Below, in pieces: positions 25,513-35,295 of a stretch of 64,000 bases of DNA. A program made the position numbers and the translations under genes. Position 1 is the first letter of the stretch; the number at the start of each line of letters is the position of its first letter. A model generated the notes under the pieces. It was not told the origin of the DNA. It did not search any database and was given only the letters and a program-made list of their open reading frames with translations. Origin of the DNA: Dyella sp. EPa41 (lineage in GTDB: Bacteria > Pseudomonadota > Gammaproteobacteria > Xanthomonadales > Rhodanobacteraceae); contig NZ_BCPR01000007.1 in the NCBI RefSeq assembly GCF_016586165.1, positions 1 through 64,000 on the forward strand, given 5' to 3'.

Positions 25513-25587
25513 GTCATCCCGACGCAGGCTGGGATCCAGCGGCCCCGGGCCGCATCGCAACTGGATTCCGGCCTGCGCCGGGATGAC
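25513..25587. repeat. Inverted intergenic repeat (GTCATCCC type)
   Basis: Arms GTCATCCCGACGCAGGCTGG and its near complement at the other end form an imperfect inverted repeat of about 75 nt, with CTGGATTCC and GGATCCAG inside. This GTCATCCC...GGGATGAC pattern is a widespread proteobacterial intergenic repeat. It lies between hslV and hslU and could form a strong hairpin in their shared mRNA. Confidence 0.7.
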
Positions 25588-25616
25588 GGCGAAAACCCTT
25601 TTTCCGGTGACCTCCC

Positions 25617-26957
25617 ATGTCCGAACTCACTCCCCGCGAAATCGTCAACGAACTCGATCGCTACATCATCGGCCAGCACGACGCCAAGCGCGCCGTGGCC
25701 ATCGCGCTGCGCAACCGCTGGCGCCGCATGCAGCTCGAACCGAGCCTGCGCGACGAAGTCACGCCCAAGAACATCCTGATGATCGGTCCCACCGGCGTGG
25801 GCAAGACCGAGATCGCGCGCCGCCTGGCCACGCTGGCCAATGCGCCGTTCGTCAAGGTGGAAGCCACCAAGTTCACCGAGGTGGGCTATGTCGGCAAGGA
25901 CGTCGAGTCCATCGTGCGCGACCTTGCCGATGTCGCTTACAAGCTCACCCGCGAGCAGGCCATGAAGCGCGTGCGCTCGGTGGCCGAAGACCGCGCCGAG
26001 GACCGCATCCTCGATGCGCTGCTGCCGCGCCGCCAGCAGCCGACCGACTGGACCCACGACCCGGCGCCGGCCCATGACGCGCAGAACGACACACGCCAGA
26101 AGCTGCGCAAGCAGCTGCGCGAAGGCGCCCTGGACGATCGCGAGATCGAACTCGACTTCGCCATGAACGTCGGCGTGGAAATCATGTCGCCGCCGGGGAT
26201 GGAGGAGATGGGCCAGCAGCTGCGCCAGATGTTCCAGAACATCGGCGGCGCCAAGACCCAGCAGCGCAAGCTCGCCATCAAGGCGGCGCGCCCGCTGCTG
26301 GTGGAGGAAGAAGCGGCCAAGCTGCTCAACGAGGAAGAGGTGCGCTCGCAGGCCATGCAGGCCGCCGAGCAGAACGGCATCGTCTTCATCGACGAGATCG
26401 ACAAGGTCGCCCAGCGCTCCGAGTGGGGCGGTGCGGGCGTCAGCCGCGAAGGCGTGCAGCGCGACCTGCTGCCGTTGGTGGAAGGCTCGACCGTGTCGAC
26501 CAAGTACGGCCCGATCAAGACCGACCACATGCTGTTCATCGCCTCGGGCGCGTTCTCGCTGGCCAAGCCGTCGGACCTGATCCCGGAGCTGCAGGGCCGC
26601 CTGCCGATCCGCGTGGAACTGTCGGCGCTCTCGGTGGACGACTTCAAGCGCATCCTGCGCGAGCCGAACAACGCCTTGACCAAGCAGTACATCGCGCTGC
26701 TGGGCACCGAGGGCGTCTCGGTGCAGTTCACCGAAACCGGCATCGACCGCCTGGCCGAGGTCGCCTTCCACGTGAATGAGCGGACCGAGAACATCGGCGC
26801 CCGCCGCCTTCACACGGTGATGGAGCGGCTGCTGGAGAAGATTTCTTACGAAGCTGCCGACAAATCCGGCGAAAACTACGTGATCGACGACGAATATGTC
26901 GATAAAAACCTCGGAACGCTCGTCAAGGACGAGGATCTGAGCCGTTACATCCTGTAA
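25617..26957 (+). CDS. hslU: ATP-dependent protease ATPase subunit HslU
   Basis: HslU (ClpY) is the AAA+ unfoldase that feeds substrates to HslV. The 446-residue protein has Walker A in [15 protein letters not shown] (about residue 60), the pore motif [19 protein letters not shown], an intermediate (I) domain at about 110-240, Walker [10 protein letters not shown] near 255, and sensor-2 [16 protein letters not shown]. It ends in DLSRYIL, the conserved C-terminal tail that docks into HslV. It is complete and of normal length. Confidence 0.97.
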   Translation: MSELTPREIVNELDRYIIGQHDAKRAVAIALRNRWRRMQLEPSLRDEVTPKNILMIGPTGVGKTEIARRLATLANAPFVKVEATKFTEVGYVGKDVESIVRDLADVAYKLTREQAMKRVRSVAEDRAEDRILDALLPRRQQPTDWTHDPAPAHDAQNDTRQKLRKQLREGALDDREIELDFAMNVGVEIMSPPGMEEMGQQLRQMFQNIGGAKTQQRKLAIKAARPLLVEEEAAKLLNEEEVRSQAMQAAEQNGIVFIDEIDKVAQRSEWGGAGVSREGVQRDLLPLVEGSTVSTKYGPIKTDHMLFIASGAFSLAKPSDLIPELQGRLPIRVELSALSVDDFKRILREPNNALTKQYIALLGTEGVSVQFTETGIDRLAEVAFHVNERTENIGARRLHTVMERLLEKISYEAADKSGENYVIDDEYVDKNLGTLVKDEDLSRYIL

Positions 26958-26992
26958 ACAAGGGGAAGTCCCCTGGCTGTTAAAATTGCCCC

Positions 26993-27607
26993 ATGGGAAA
27001 TGTGATTGAACTCAAGACGACCGGCCAGCGTGCCCAGTTGCGCGAGGCGCAGCAGAAGCATCAGCTGGTCCGGTTGTGGCGCGGTGAACTCGAACACGGC
27101 AGCTTCTGCGGCTACGTGGGCGGCGTGGGCCGTGAATTCTTCCTGTTGTGGGTGGTCGGCGACGGCATCACCTACGACGGCATGTATGTGATGCGTCATC
27201 GCGACGTCTCCGAGCTGGAAGCGCCCGACAAGCACGCGCCCTTCATGGAAAAGGCGCTGGCCCTCAAGCACCTGATGCCGCGCACGCCGCGGGGCTTTCC
27301 GCTGGACGACATCCGCAGCGTGATCCAGGCCGCCGCCGCGCAGGCACCGGTGATCGGCGTGCACGTGGACAGCGAGGACGAAGCCGAGGTCTGCTACATC
27401 GGCCGCCTGGTCGGCGTCGAGGAAGACGGCTTCAACATGCAGGAGATCTCGCCGGACGCCGAATGGCTGCGCGAACCGTCGTTCTTCTCGTGGGACGAAG
27501 TCTCCACCGTCAGCATCGAGGACGGCTACGCGACATCGCTGCTCGCCGTGGCCGGCAGCCCGCCGCCGCTGGAGCAGGGCGATTCGGGCGTGGGACACGT
27601 GCAGTAA
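26993..27607 (+). CDS. Hypothetical protein downstream of hslVU
   Basis: A soluble 204-residue protein without signal peptide or transmembrane helices. It has an N-terminal region resembling a small beta-barrel (LVRLWRGELEHGSFCGYVGGVGREFFLLWVV), an LPKSKSH-like alternation around FPLDDIRSVIQAAA and a second barrel-like half (VCYIGRLVGVEEDGFNMQEISP). No family is recognised with confidence. It starts 35 nt after hslU and precedes a strong terminator, so it is probably the third gene of the hslVU transcript and may act in proteostasis; that is inference. Confidence 0.7.
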   Translation: MGNVIELKTTGQRAQLREAQQKHQLVRLWRGELEHGSFCGYVGGVGREFFLLWVVGDGITYDGMYVMRHRDVSELEAPDKHAPFMEKALALKHLMPRTPRGFPLDDIRSVIQAAAAQAPVIGVHVDSEDEAEVCYIGRLVGVEEDGFNMQEISPDAEWLREPSFFSWDEVSTVSIEDGYATSLLAVAGSPPPLEQGDSGVGHVQ

Positions 27608-27615
27608 TCAAAACG

Positions 27616-27643
27616 AAAGGCCGGCTGAAAAGCCGGCCTTTTT
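27616..27643 (+). terminator. Rho-independent terminator of the hslVU unit
   Basis: An 11-bp stem (AAAGGCCGGCT / AGCCGGCCTTT) with a GAAA tetraloop is followed by T residues, 9 nt after the stop codon at 27607. Confidence 0.88.
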
Positions 27644-27660
27644 CATGTGCGCCCACCCTT

Positions 27661-27781
27661 GTAGGAGCGCACCCGGTGCGCGACCGCGGCGCCCTGGAGT
27701 TCCTCGTTGGTGGGCCGTCGCGACACAAGAGTGAGGGTGTCGACGCTTCGTGGGCTTTTCGCGCACTGGGTGCGCTCCTAC
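27661..27781. repeat. Paired REP element (BIME)
   Basis: Inverted REP units at 27661-27684 and 27759-27781 are separated by 74 nt, between the convergent hypothetical gene (ending 27607) and the S9 peptidase gene (ending 27795). Confidence 0.85.
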
Positions 27782-27794
27782 AGCAGAGGCGACT

Positions 27795-30068
27795 TCACCG
27801 GATGGTCGATGCCGGTGCCGGGTCGGGTGCCTTCACCGCACGCACCGCCGACGCCGCGCCCTTCACCTGTTGCTGGAAGAAATGCTCGATCAGGTGGTAC
27901 ACGTGCGCGCGCTGTCCCGGCAGGTTGAGGCCGTGCTTGGCGCCGGGATAGGCCATGAACTGGAACTGCGTGCCGCGCTTCTGCAGCTCCGCCATCAGTT
28001 CGGTGGAGTTGAGGAACAACACGTTGTCGTCCGCCATGCCGTGCACCAGGTACAGCCTGGCGGTGAGCCCGTCGAGCCACGCCATCGGTGAGCTGCGCGT
28101 GTAGCCGGCGTCGTTGTCCTGCGGACGGCCGAGGTAACGTTCGGTGTAGAAGGTGTCGTAGAGGCGCCAGTTGGTCACCGGCGCCACGGCCACGCCGCCG
28201 GCGATCTGGTCGGAGGCCTTGGCCAGCATCATGGTGGTCATGAAGCCGCCGTAGCTCCAGCCGAACACGCCGATATGCCGGCCATCCACCCAGGGCTGCG
28301 ACGTCAGCCACTGGATGCCCACCAGCTGGTCATCCACCTCGACCGCGCCCAGCTGCTGGTAGATCGGCGCCTCGAAGACATGGCCACGACGCGCCATGCC
28401 GCGGTTGTCCAGGCTGAACACCACGAAGCCCTGCTGCGCCATGTACTGGTTGAAGTAGTCGCCCCACGTGTTGGCGACCACCTGTGCACTGGGACCGCCG
28501 TAGTAGGTGTCGAATACCGGGTACTTCTTCGTCGGATCGAAACCGGCCGGCTTGTACACGCGGTAGTACAGCGTCTGCCCATCGGCGGCCTTCAGCGTGC
28601 CGAATTCCGGCTTGATCAGGCTGTCGCGGTAGGGCCAGAACGGGTGCTTCTCGTCGAGCTTGTTGGGCTCGATCCAGGTGAGCAGGGCGCCGTCGCTCTT
28701 GTGCACGCTGACCTGCGGGGGCGTATCGATGCTGGAGAAGTCGTCGACGTAGAAGCTCGCATCATGGGCGAACTCGGCCAGGTGCGTGCCTGCGCCCTGG
28801 CTTATCCGCACCGGCGCCTTCGCCGTGCTGCCATCGAGCTTCAACGCATAGACCTGGCGCTCGGGCACCGCGTCCTTGTTGGAGCTGACATAGACGATGC
28901 CGCTGTGCTCGTTCACCGCCAGCAGGCCGTCGATCGGCCATTCGCCTTCGCTCACCGCGTGCCTGAGCTTGCCGTCGATGCCGTACAGGTAAAGGTGGTG
29001 ATAGCCGCTGCGCTCGCTGCCCCACAGGAACGACTTGCCGTCCTTGAGGAAGGTGAGGTCGTTGTTGAGGTTGATCCAGTCGTCGCTGGTTTCGGTGAGC
29101 AGGGTGCGCTGCGAAAGCGTCTTCGCATCGACGATCCGCAGCTCCAGGCGCTGCTGGCTGCGCGGCATGCGCTGGTAGGTGACGTGCTTGCCGTCCGGCA
29201 GCCAGTTCACGCGGGTGAGGTAGATGTCGGCGTCCTTGCCCAGGTCGATCCAGCGGGGCTGGCCACCCGTGGGCGCCACCAGGCCAAGCTTCACCGTCAC
29301 GTTGGGGGTGCCGGCCGCGGGATAGCGCTGGTCGATCACGTCGGTGTGGTCGGCGTACAGCTCGGTGCGCTTGGTCACCTGCACGTGGGCTTCGTCGTAG
29401 CGTTCGAATGCGATGGACGAATCGTCCGGCGCCCACCAGTAGCCGGTGCTGCGATCCATTTCCTCCTGCGCCACGAACTCGGCCTCGCCGTTGTGCACGG
29501 TGCCGCCGCCGTCATGGGTGAGCTGCCTGGCCTCGCCGGTGCCGAGATCGATGACCCACAGGTTCTGGTCGCGCACGTAGGACACGTAACGGCCCTTGGG
29601 CGAGATCTTCGGATCGATCACGTTGTCGCCCGTGTCCAGCAACTTGGGCGCCGCATCCGGCGCGGCGAGCGAATACACGTAGAGCTTGCCGCCGATCGGG
29701 AACAGTAGCTGCCTGCCGTCGGGCGACCACTGGTAGCTGACGATGCCGTGCAGGCCCGCGGTGCGTTCGCGCTCGCGGCGCGCCTTTTCCGCGTCGGAGA
29801 GCTGCTCGCCGTTGGGCTCGAGTTTCTTCGAGTCCACCAGCAGGCGGGTCTTGTTGTCCTTGAGCTGGTATTCCCACAGGTCCAGCTGGAACTGGTCGTC
29901 CGGCTTGGCGCGCAGGAAGGTCACGCGGCTGCCATCCGGCGAGACCTGCAGGCCACGCGGCGCGGCGCCGGCAAGGCTGCCACCGTCGAAGATGCGTTCG
30001 ATCGTAAGTTTTTCGGCCATGGTCGGCAGGGCCACCATCGTCAGGGCGGCAAACAGGAGGGCGCGCAT
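27795..30068 (-). CDS. Dipeptidyl peptidase IV-like S9 peptidase
   Basis: An exported serine peptidase that removes N-terminal dipeptides, usually Xaa-Pro. The 757-residue protein has a signal peptide (LLFAALTMVALPTMA), an N-terminal beta-propeller (DPPIV_N) to about residue 500 and an alpha/beta-hydrolase domain. Catalytic residues are seen as Ser in GWSYGGFMTTM (about 604), Asp in HGMADDNVLF (about 679) and His in AKHGLNLP (about 711). The substrate-anchoring Glu pair of DPP-IV is probably in NGEAEFVAQEEMDR. A 123-nt gap separates it from the GST gene downstream on the same strand's upstream side. Confidence 0.93.
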   Translation of the reverse strand: MRALLFAALTMVALPTMAEKLTIERIFDGGSLAGAAPRGLQVSPDGSRVTFLRAKPDDQFQLDLWEYQLKDNKTRLLVDSKKLEPNGEQLSDAEKARRERERTAGLHGIVSYQWSPDGRQLLFPIGGKLYVYSLAAPDAAPKLLDTGDNVIDPKISPKGRYVSYVRDQNLWVIDLGTGEARQLTHDGGGTVHNGEAEFVAQEEMDRSTGYWWAPDDSSIAFERYDEAHVQVTKRTELYADHTDVIDQRYPAAGTPNVTVKLGLVAPTGGQPRWIDLGKDADIYLTRVNWLPDGKHVTYQRMPRSQQRLELRIVDAKTLSQRTLLTETSDDWINLNNDLTFLKDGKSFLWGSERSGYHHLYLYGIDGKLRHAVSEGEWPIDGLLAVNEHSGIVYVSSNKDAVPERQVYALKLDGSTAKAPVRISQGAGTHLAEFAHDASFYVDDFSSIDTPPQVSVHKSDGALLTWIEPNKLDEKHPFWPYRDSLIKPEFGTLKAADGQTLYYRVYKPAGFDPTKKYPVFDTYYGGPSAQVVANTWGDYFNQYMAQQGFVVFSLDNRGMARRGHVFEAPIYQQLGAVEVDDQLVGIQWLTSQPWVDGRHIGVFGWSYGGFMTTMMLAKASDQIAGGVAVAPVTNWRLYDTFYTERYLGRPQDNDAGYTRSSPMAWLDGLTARLYLVHGMADDNVLFLNSTELMAELQKRGTQFQFMAYPGAKHGLNLPGQRAHVYHLIEHFFQQQVKGAASAVRAVKAPDPAPASTIR

Positions 30069-30191
30069 GGGAACGTCCTTGGGCGACGCGTCGTACGTAA
30101 GAACAAGCGGCGATTAGAACGCGTCGCGCCCGGGGAAGCCAGCGATTTTCCAGGGAAAGCGACGCAGCGGCAGCGATGCGTCGCGCAAGGC

Positions 30192-30890
30192 TCAGGCTTT
30201 CGCGCCTTGGCCGAACAGGATCTTTCGCGCCTGCTCGTCGGTGGCGAGGTCAAACCGGTCCTTGATCTGCTCGCCCAGCGCATAGGCACGCTGCGTGGCG
30301 GGTCGCGCTCCAATCGCCTCGAACCAGCGTTGCAGATGCGGGAAATCCTCCAGCGTCATGCCCTGGTTTTCGTGCGGCACGATCCACGGATACGCCGCCA
30401 TGTCGGCGATGCCGTAGTCCTCGCCGGCGATGAAGGCGCGGCCGTCCAGGCGCTTGTCCAACACGCCATACAGGCGGCGCGTCTCGTTGACGTAGCGGTC
30501 GATCGCGTAGGGAATCTTCTCCGGCGCGTAGCGATTAAAGTGGTGGTTCTGGCCGAGCATCGGTCCAAGCCCGCCTACCTGCCAGTACAACCATTCCAGC
30601 ACCGTGTATTTGCCGCGCACGTCGGCGGGCAGGAAGCGGCCGCTCTTCTCGGCGAGGTACTGCAGGATGGCGCCCGACTCGAACACGCTGACCGGATCGC
30701 CGCCATCCGCCGGCGCGGTATCGACGATCGCCGGCATGCGGTTGTTGGGCGAAATGGCGAGAAACGCCGGCTGGAACTGCTCGCCCTTGCCGATGTTCAC
30801 CGGCTTGATGGTGTAGGGCAGACCAGACTCTTCCAGGAACAGGGTGATCTTGTGGCCATTGGGCGTGGGCCAGTAGTGAAGCTCGATCAT
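30192..30890 (-). CDS. Glutathione S-transferase, nu-class-like (YfcG/YghU type)
   Basis: A 232-residue thioredoxin-fold protein. The N-terminal domain starts ELHYWPTPNGHKITLFLEE, with the Thr-Pro-Asn motif of nu-class GSTs that act as GSH-dependent disulfide reductases, and includes NNRMPAIVD (cis-Pro) and the GSH-binding VFESGAILQYLAE. The C-terminal helical domain contains MLGQNHHFNRYAPEKIPYAI and DYGIADMAAYPWI, typical for YfcG and YghU. It is probably cytosolic. It diverges from the Spy-like gene at 31032. Confidence 0.9.
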   Translation of the reverse strand: MIELHYWPTPNGHKITLFLEESGLPYTIKPVNIGKGEQFQPAFLAISPNNRMPAIVDTAPADGGDPVSVFESGAILQYLAEKSGRFLPADVRGKYTVLEWLYWQVGGLGPMLGQNHHFNRYAPEKIPYAIDRYVNETRRLYGVLDKRLDGRAFIAGEDYGIADMAAYPWIVPHENQGMTLEDFPHLQRWFEAIGARPATQRAYALGEQIKDRFDLATDEQARKILFGQGAKA

Positions 30891-31031
30891 GGGCGGTGAC
30901 CTCGGGCGGACGATTCGTTGATGTTCGGGGCGATAGGCTCCGATTCAAGCAATGCCGCCCTGGCAGGCGGCGGGTCAACGCCCGGCCCGCACTCGCGTTC
31001 CCGCACTGGCCTATTCGACAGGAGAACGACC

Positions 31032-31466
31032 ATGCCACGTCAGTTTCACCTCGTCTTGCTTTCGCTCGGCCTCGCGCTCGCCGGCACCGCCTGGGCCCAG
31101 CAAGGGACGCCGGCCACGGCGCCCACGGCCAAGCACATGCATGCCATCGATCCGCAGCAGCAGCTCGACCACCTCACCAAGCAGCTGCAGCTGACGTCCG
31201 ACCAGCAGGCCAGGATCCTTCCGCTCCTGCAGCAACGCGACCAGCAGCTGCAATCGCTGCGCAACGACAGCAGCCTCAAGCCTGCCGATCGCCGCGCCAA
31301 GGCCATGTCCATCGCGCAGGACACCAACCAACAGGTGGACGCCGTGCTCACCGAGCCGCAACGCGCGAAGGCAAAGGCCATGCGCGAGAAGGCCATGGAG
31401 CGCATGGAAGAACGACGCGGACAGCACATGCCCGCATCATCGGGCAGCAGCGGCGCGCATCCCTGA
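31032..31466 (+). CDS. Periplasmic Spy/CpxP-like LTxxQ protein
   Basis: The 144-residue protein has a signal peptide (LVLLSLGLALAGTAWA, cleavage after AWA) and a helical body with LTKQLQLTSDQQARILPLLQQ and LTEPQRAKAKAMREK, matching the two LTxxQ-type helices of Spy and CpxP chaperones. The C-terminus is Met/Arg/His-rich (RMEERRGQHMPAS). ACAGGAGAACGACC directly precedes the chosen ATG. No two-component pair lies nearby, so envelope-stress control is not shown by context. Confidence 0.75.
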   Translation: MPRQFHLVLLSLGLALAGTAWAQQGTPATAPTAKHMHAIDPQQQLDHLTKQLQLTSDQQARILPLLQQRDQQLQSLRNDSSLKPADRRAKAMSIAQDTNQQVDAVLTEPQRAKAKAMREKAMERMEERRGQHMPASSGSSGAHP

Positions 31467-31561
31467 GCGCCTGGCGGCATCGTCGCCCGCCGGCGGCGAT
31501 GCCGTGAGTTTCGCCATCACGTATCCTTCTGCGCTTCCCGCAGCATCGTGATGGAGCACCC

Positions 31562-32464
31562 ATGGCCCACGTCGTCGTCGTCGGCAGCATCAACATGGAC
31601 CTGGTGACGTTGGCACCGCGCTTTCCCGAGCCCGGCGAAACCATCCTGGGCGACCGCTTCCTCACGGTGCATGGCGGCAAGGGCGCGAACCAGGCCGTGG
31701 CCGCCGCGCGGCTGGGTGCCGAGGTCACGCTGGTGGGCGCGGTGGGCGACGACGCGTTCGGCGAGCAGCTGCGCGAAGGACTCGCGCACGAAAACGTGCG
31801 ACTGGACCACGTCGCCAGCATCGCCAACTGCAGCAGCGGCACCGCCTCCATCACCGTGGCCGAAGGCGACAACCACATCGTGGTGGTGCCTGGCGCCAAT
31901 GCCCGGGTCACGCCAGCCCAGATCGAACGCGCGCAAGCGGCATTGGCCAGCGCCGATGCGATCCTGGTGCAGATGGAGATCCCGCTGGAAAGCGTGGAAG
32001 CCACGCTGCGGCTGGGACAGCGCGTCGGCAAGCCGGTCATCCTCAACCCGGCCCCCGCACAGCCGCTGCCGCTCGAATGGCTCAAGCTCGCGCGCTACCT
32101 CACGCCCAACCAGCATGAGCTGGCCATCCTTCTCGCTGCCGACGCCAGCGAAGATTTCCGTTCGCTGATGGACCGCTCGCCCGCGCCGCTGGTGCTCACT
32201 CGCGGCAGCGATGGCGCCTGGTTCCGCGAGAACGGCGAACCGCTGCATCAATCGGGTTTCAAGGTCGACGTGGTCGACACCACCGGCGCGGGCGACACTT
32301 TCAACGCGGCGCTGGCGGTCTTCCTCCACGAAGGACTGGCCGTGGCGGTGCGCAAGGCCTGTGCTGCCGCGGCACTGTCGGTAACGCGGCTGGGCGCGCA
32401 GGGCGGCATGCCCACACGCGCGGAACTCGAGGCCTTCCTGGCTACCCGCGCTCCCCTCCTGTAG
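31562..32464 (+). CDS. rbsK: Ribokinase
   Basis: Ribokinase phosphorylates ribose to ribose-5-phosphate (PfkB family). The 300-residue protein has the N-terminal VVGSINMDLVTLAPRFPEPGET, the substrate motif GGKGANQAVAAARLGA at about residue 38, NPAPAQPL and the C-terminal anion-hole and catalytic motif DTTGAGDTFNAALAVFL (Asp base near residue 246). No ribose transporter or RbsD lies next to it. Its TAG stop codon is formed by the first bases of a REP unit. Confidence 0.93.
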   Translation: MAHVVVVGSINMDLVTLAPRFPEPGETILGDRFLTVHGGKGANQAVAAARLGAEVTLVGAVGDDAFGEQLREGLAHENVRLDHVASIANCSSGTASITVAEGDNHIVVVPGANARVTPAQIERAQAALASADAILVQMEIPLESVEATLRLGQRVGKPVILNPAPAQPLPLEWLKLARYLTPNQHELAILLAADASEDFRSLMDRSPAPLVLTRGSDGAWFRENGEPLHQSGFKVDVVDTTGAGDTFNAALAVFLHEGLAVAVRKACAAAALSVTRLGAQGGMPTRAELEAFLATRAPLL

Positions 32465-32575
32465 GAGCGCGACCGCGGGGCCTCGCTGGCCCTCCCGGCA
32501 CGGTTGTCGCGGCAGCCACTCGACCTTCTGGCGTCATCGCTGCGTAGGCCTTTCGCGCACTGGGTGCGCTCCTAC
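32462..32575. repeat. Paired REP element (BIME), shortened left unit
   Basis: A truncated REP unit at 32462-32480 (TAGGAGCGCGACCGCGGGG) faces an intact one at 32552-32575. The pair lies between the convergent rbsK and ftsK and supplies the rbsK stop codon. Confidence 0.78.
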
Positions 32576-32595
32576 AGGGAGCGAGCTGGTGGCAG

Positions 32596-35136
32596 TCAGT
32601 CCACCGGCCCTGGCGCCAGCACGTCGCGCTGGCCGTTGATACCCATCGACGAGACCAACCCCGCCGCCTCCATCGCCTCGACCAATCGCGCCGCACGGTT
32701 GTAGCCAATGCGGAACTGGCGTTGCACGAACGAGATCGATGCACGGCGCGAGCGCAGCACGAACGCTGCCGCTTCGTCGTAGAGGGGATCGAGCTCGGCA
32801 TCGCCGCCTTCTTCGGCGAACAGGTCGCCCGCACCTTCGCCGGGTGGTCCGGCAAGGATCTCGTCCTTGTAGTCGGGCTCGCCATGCAACTTCAGGTGCG
32901 CCACCACGCGATGCACTTCCTCGTCGGCGACGAAGGCGCCGTGGATGCGCTGTGGATAACCCGTGCCCGGCGGCAGGAACAGCATGTCGCCCTGGCCGAG
33001 CAGGCTTTCGGCGCCCATCTGGTCGAGGATGGTGCGCGAGTCGATCTTGCTCGACACCTGGAACGCGACGCGCGTGGGAATGTTCGCCTTGATCAGGCCG
33101 GTGATGACGTCAACGGAAGGACGCTGCGTGGCAAGGATCAGGTGGATGCCCGCGGCGCGCGCCTTCTGCGCGAGGCGCGCGATCAGTTCCTCGATCTTCT
33201 TGCCCGCCACCATCATCAGGTCGGCGAGCTCGTCGATCACCACCACGATCATCGGCAAGGTATCGAGCGTCTCGGGCACTTCCGGATGCGCGGGGAAGGG
33301 GTTGAGCAACGGACGTCCAGACGCCTTGGCTTCCCGCACCTTCTGGTTGTAACCGGCGAGGTTGCGTACGCGCAGGTCCGACATCAGGCGATAGCGGTTC
33401 TCCATCTCGCCCACGCACCATGCCAGCGCATTGGCCGCCAGCTTCATGTCGGTGACCACCGGCGCGAGCAGATGCGGAATGCCTTCGTACACCGAAAGCT
33501 CCAGCATCTTCGGATCGATCATGATCATCCGCACGTCATCGGGCGTGGCCTTGTACAGCATCGACAGGATCATCGCGTTCACCGCGACCGACTTGCCCGA
33601 ACCCGTGGTGCCCGCCACCAGCATATGCGGCGCCTTGGCGAGGTCGGCCACCACCGGCTCGCCGGTGATGCCCTTGCCCATCGCCAGCGTGAGCAGCGAG
33701 TCGGAACCACGGTATTCGCTGGAATCCAGGATCTCGGACAGGGCGATCATCTGGCGCTGTTCGTTCGGCAGCTCCAGGCCCATGCAGGTCTTGCCGGGTA
33801 TCGTCTCGACCACACGAATGGACGTCCGCCCCAGGCCGCGCGCCAGATCCTTCATCAGCGCGACGATCTGGTTGCCGCGCACGCCCACGGCCGGTTCCAC
33901 CTCAAAGCGCGTGATCACCGGCCCGGCCGAGGCCCCGACAACCGAAACAGGCACCTTGAACTCACGCAGCCGCTGTTCGATCAGCTCACCGGTTTCCGCC
34001 AACTGCGCGTCGTCGATGGCGGCCATTTCGGCGCGCGGCGCAGCCAGAAGGGAAAGCGGTGGCAGCATCGCATTCGATCGCTGGCGTGGCGGAGTGCCAG
34101 GGCGCAACGGCGTGACGCTCACCGGTGCCGCCACCAGATCGCTGTCGTTGGCGGCGATGCCGCGTCCTGGCATGGGCATGGGGGCCGCGGCCGGCGCGAG
34201 TGGCGTGGCCTCCCATTCGACCGTTGCTTCCATCGGCGTCGATGCCGGTTCCATCGCGATGTCGATCGCCGGTGGGATGGCCGCTGCCACCGCAGGCGCA
34301 GCTTCGACAGGTGCCGCGGCGGCCATGGCCGCGGATGGTTCCATGGCGCGCACCGCGGTTTCCGTAGCTCGCGACACGATGGCCGATGTGCTCGGCGGCT
34401 GCGGGCTCGCACTGGCCACGGCAGCGCCACGGCGCGACAACGTCGCCGGCGCGGAGGCAGCCGGCCCGTGCTTGGGCACCAGCCACGGTTCGCGGATGAT
34501 TTTTTCCTGCCGCGCGGCGTGACGCACGCGGGGTGGCGACATGGGCGCCGCGGACGGCGCGGATTCGACGCCCGGCGTAGCCCGTGGCGGCAGCGATGGC
34601 GCCGGAGCCTGGGTTCGGCGTTGTTCGGCCGCAGGCGTGCGACGCGACTTCGCCGAGGTACGTTCCTGGCGACGCACCGCACCGCCTGCGCGGCGAACAC
34701 CGTTCGTCCGCCCGCGCCGGCTCGCCAGCGCGTCGAAAACGCGTTGAAGCAGGGCCGCCAAGCGATCGACACCCGCCGACAAGCGCTGGAAGATCGCCCG
34801 CCAACCCACGCCGAGATACCACGGCAGCGCCGCGGCGATGACCGCCAGCATGATGAGCGTGGTCAACCCGCCGCCAAAGACACCCCCGATGCCGTGCGAA
34901 AGGGCGCGGCACGCCGCGCCACCGAGCCGCGGGTCATCGGTGTACTGGTCGACGACCAACCCTTCCAGGGTCGCGCTGGCCAGCAACACCAGCAAGGCAC
35001 CCAGCCAGAACCGGATCGTTCCCTGCCCGCCCGTGGACAACCCGCGCCGCTTCGCAAGCGAACCACCGAGACGCCAGAACAGGGGAATCAACCAGAGCGT
35101 GGACAGCCCGAAGCCGCCAAAGAGAAAAGAGAGCAT
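32596..35136 (-). CDS. ftsK: DNA translocase FtsK
   Basis: FtsK is the septal DNA pump that clears the terminus and activates XerCD at dif. The 846-residue protein has about three predicted N-terminal transmembrane helices, a long Pro/Ala/Arg-rich linker (about 150-370), the RecA-like motor with Walker [15 protein letters not shown] near residue 510 and Walker B region [17 protein letters not shown], and the winged-helix gamma domain at the end ([24 protein letters not shown]). The membrane part seems shorter than the usual four helices. The gene stands alone here, convergent with rbsK. A second ftsK elsewhere in the genome cannot be excluded. Confidence 0.94.
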   Translation of the reverse strand: MLSFLFGGFGLSTLWLIPLFWRLGGSLAKRRGLSTGGQGTIRFWLGALLVLLASATLEGLVVDQYTDDPRLGGAACRALSHGIGGVFGGGLTTLIMLAVIAAALPWYLGVGWRAIFQRLSAGVDRLAALLQRVFDALASRRGRTNGVRRAGGAVRRQERTSAKSRRTPAAEQRRTQAPAPSLPPRATPGVESAPSAAPMSPPRVRHAARQEKIIREPWLVPKHGPAASAPATLSRRGAAVASASPQPPSTSAIVSRATETAVRAMEPSAAMAAAAPVEAAPAVAAAIPPAIDIAMEPASTPMEATVEWEATPLAPAAAPMPMPGRGIAANDSDLVAAPVSVTPLRPGTPPRQRSNAMLPPLSLLAAPRAEMAAIDDAQLAETGELIEQRLREFKVPVSVVGASAGPVITRFEVEPAVGVRGNQIVALMKDLARGLGRTSIRVVETIPGKTCMGLELPNEQRQMIALSEILDSSEYRGSDSLLTLAMGKGITGEPVVADLAKAPHMLVAGTTGSGKSVAVNAMILSMLYKATPDDVRMIMIDPKMLELSVYEGIPHLLAPVVTDMKLAANALAWCVGEMENRYRLMSDLRVRNLAGYNQKVREAKASGRPLLNPFPAHPEVPETLDTLPMIVVVIDELADLMMVAGKKIEELIARLAQKARAAGIHLILATQRPSVDVITGLIKANIPTRVAFQVSSKIDSRTILDQMGAESLLGQGDMLFLPPGTGYPQRIHGAFVADEEVHRVVAHLKLHGEPDYKDEILAGPPGEGAGDLFAEEGGDAELDPLYDEAAAFVLRSRRASISFVQRQFRIGYNRAARLVEAMEAAGLVSSMGINGQRDVLAPGPVD

Positions 35137-35295
35137 GCCTGAGTGTTCGATGCCGCCGCGTGCAAACTCAGCATGTTAGCGCCCAGTGGTCACCCGAGTC
35201 AGCAGATTGCTCTGTAAGCGGCTGTATGCGCTGGCTGAAGCCCATCCCATGTCATCACACCCAAGCCCCACCACCGCGGGTCAGCGACTGGAACG
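35137..35295. other. Intergenic region between the lipoprotein remnant and ftsK
   Basis: No gene is seen. It must contain the ftsK promoter region on the minus strand. No clear terminator or repeat is visible. Confidence 0.35.

Noticed and set aside
25513-25587. Inverted repeat between hslV and hslU as a regulated attenuator
   Set aside because: The sequence fits a very common intergenic repeat type; no T-run follows, so a specific regulatory role is not supported.
32722-35142. 806-codon plus-strand open frame opposite ftsK
   Set aside because: It has no recognisable motif, and ftsK motifs are clear on the other strand.
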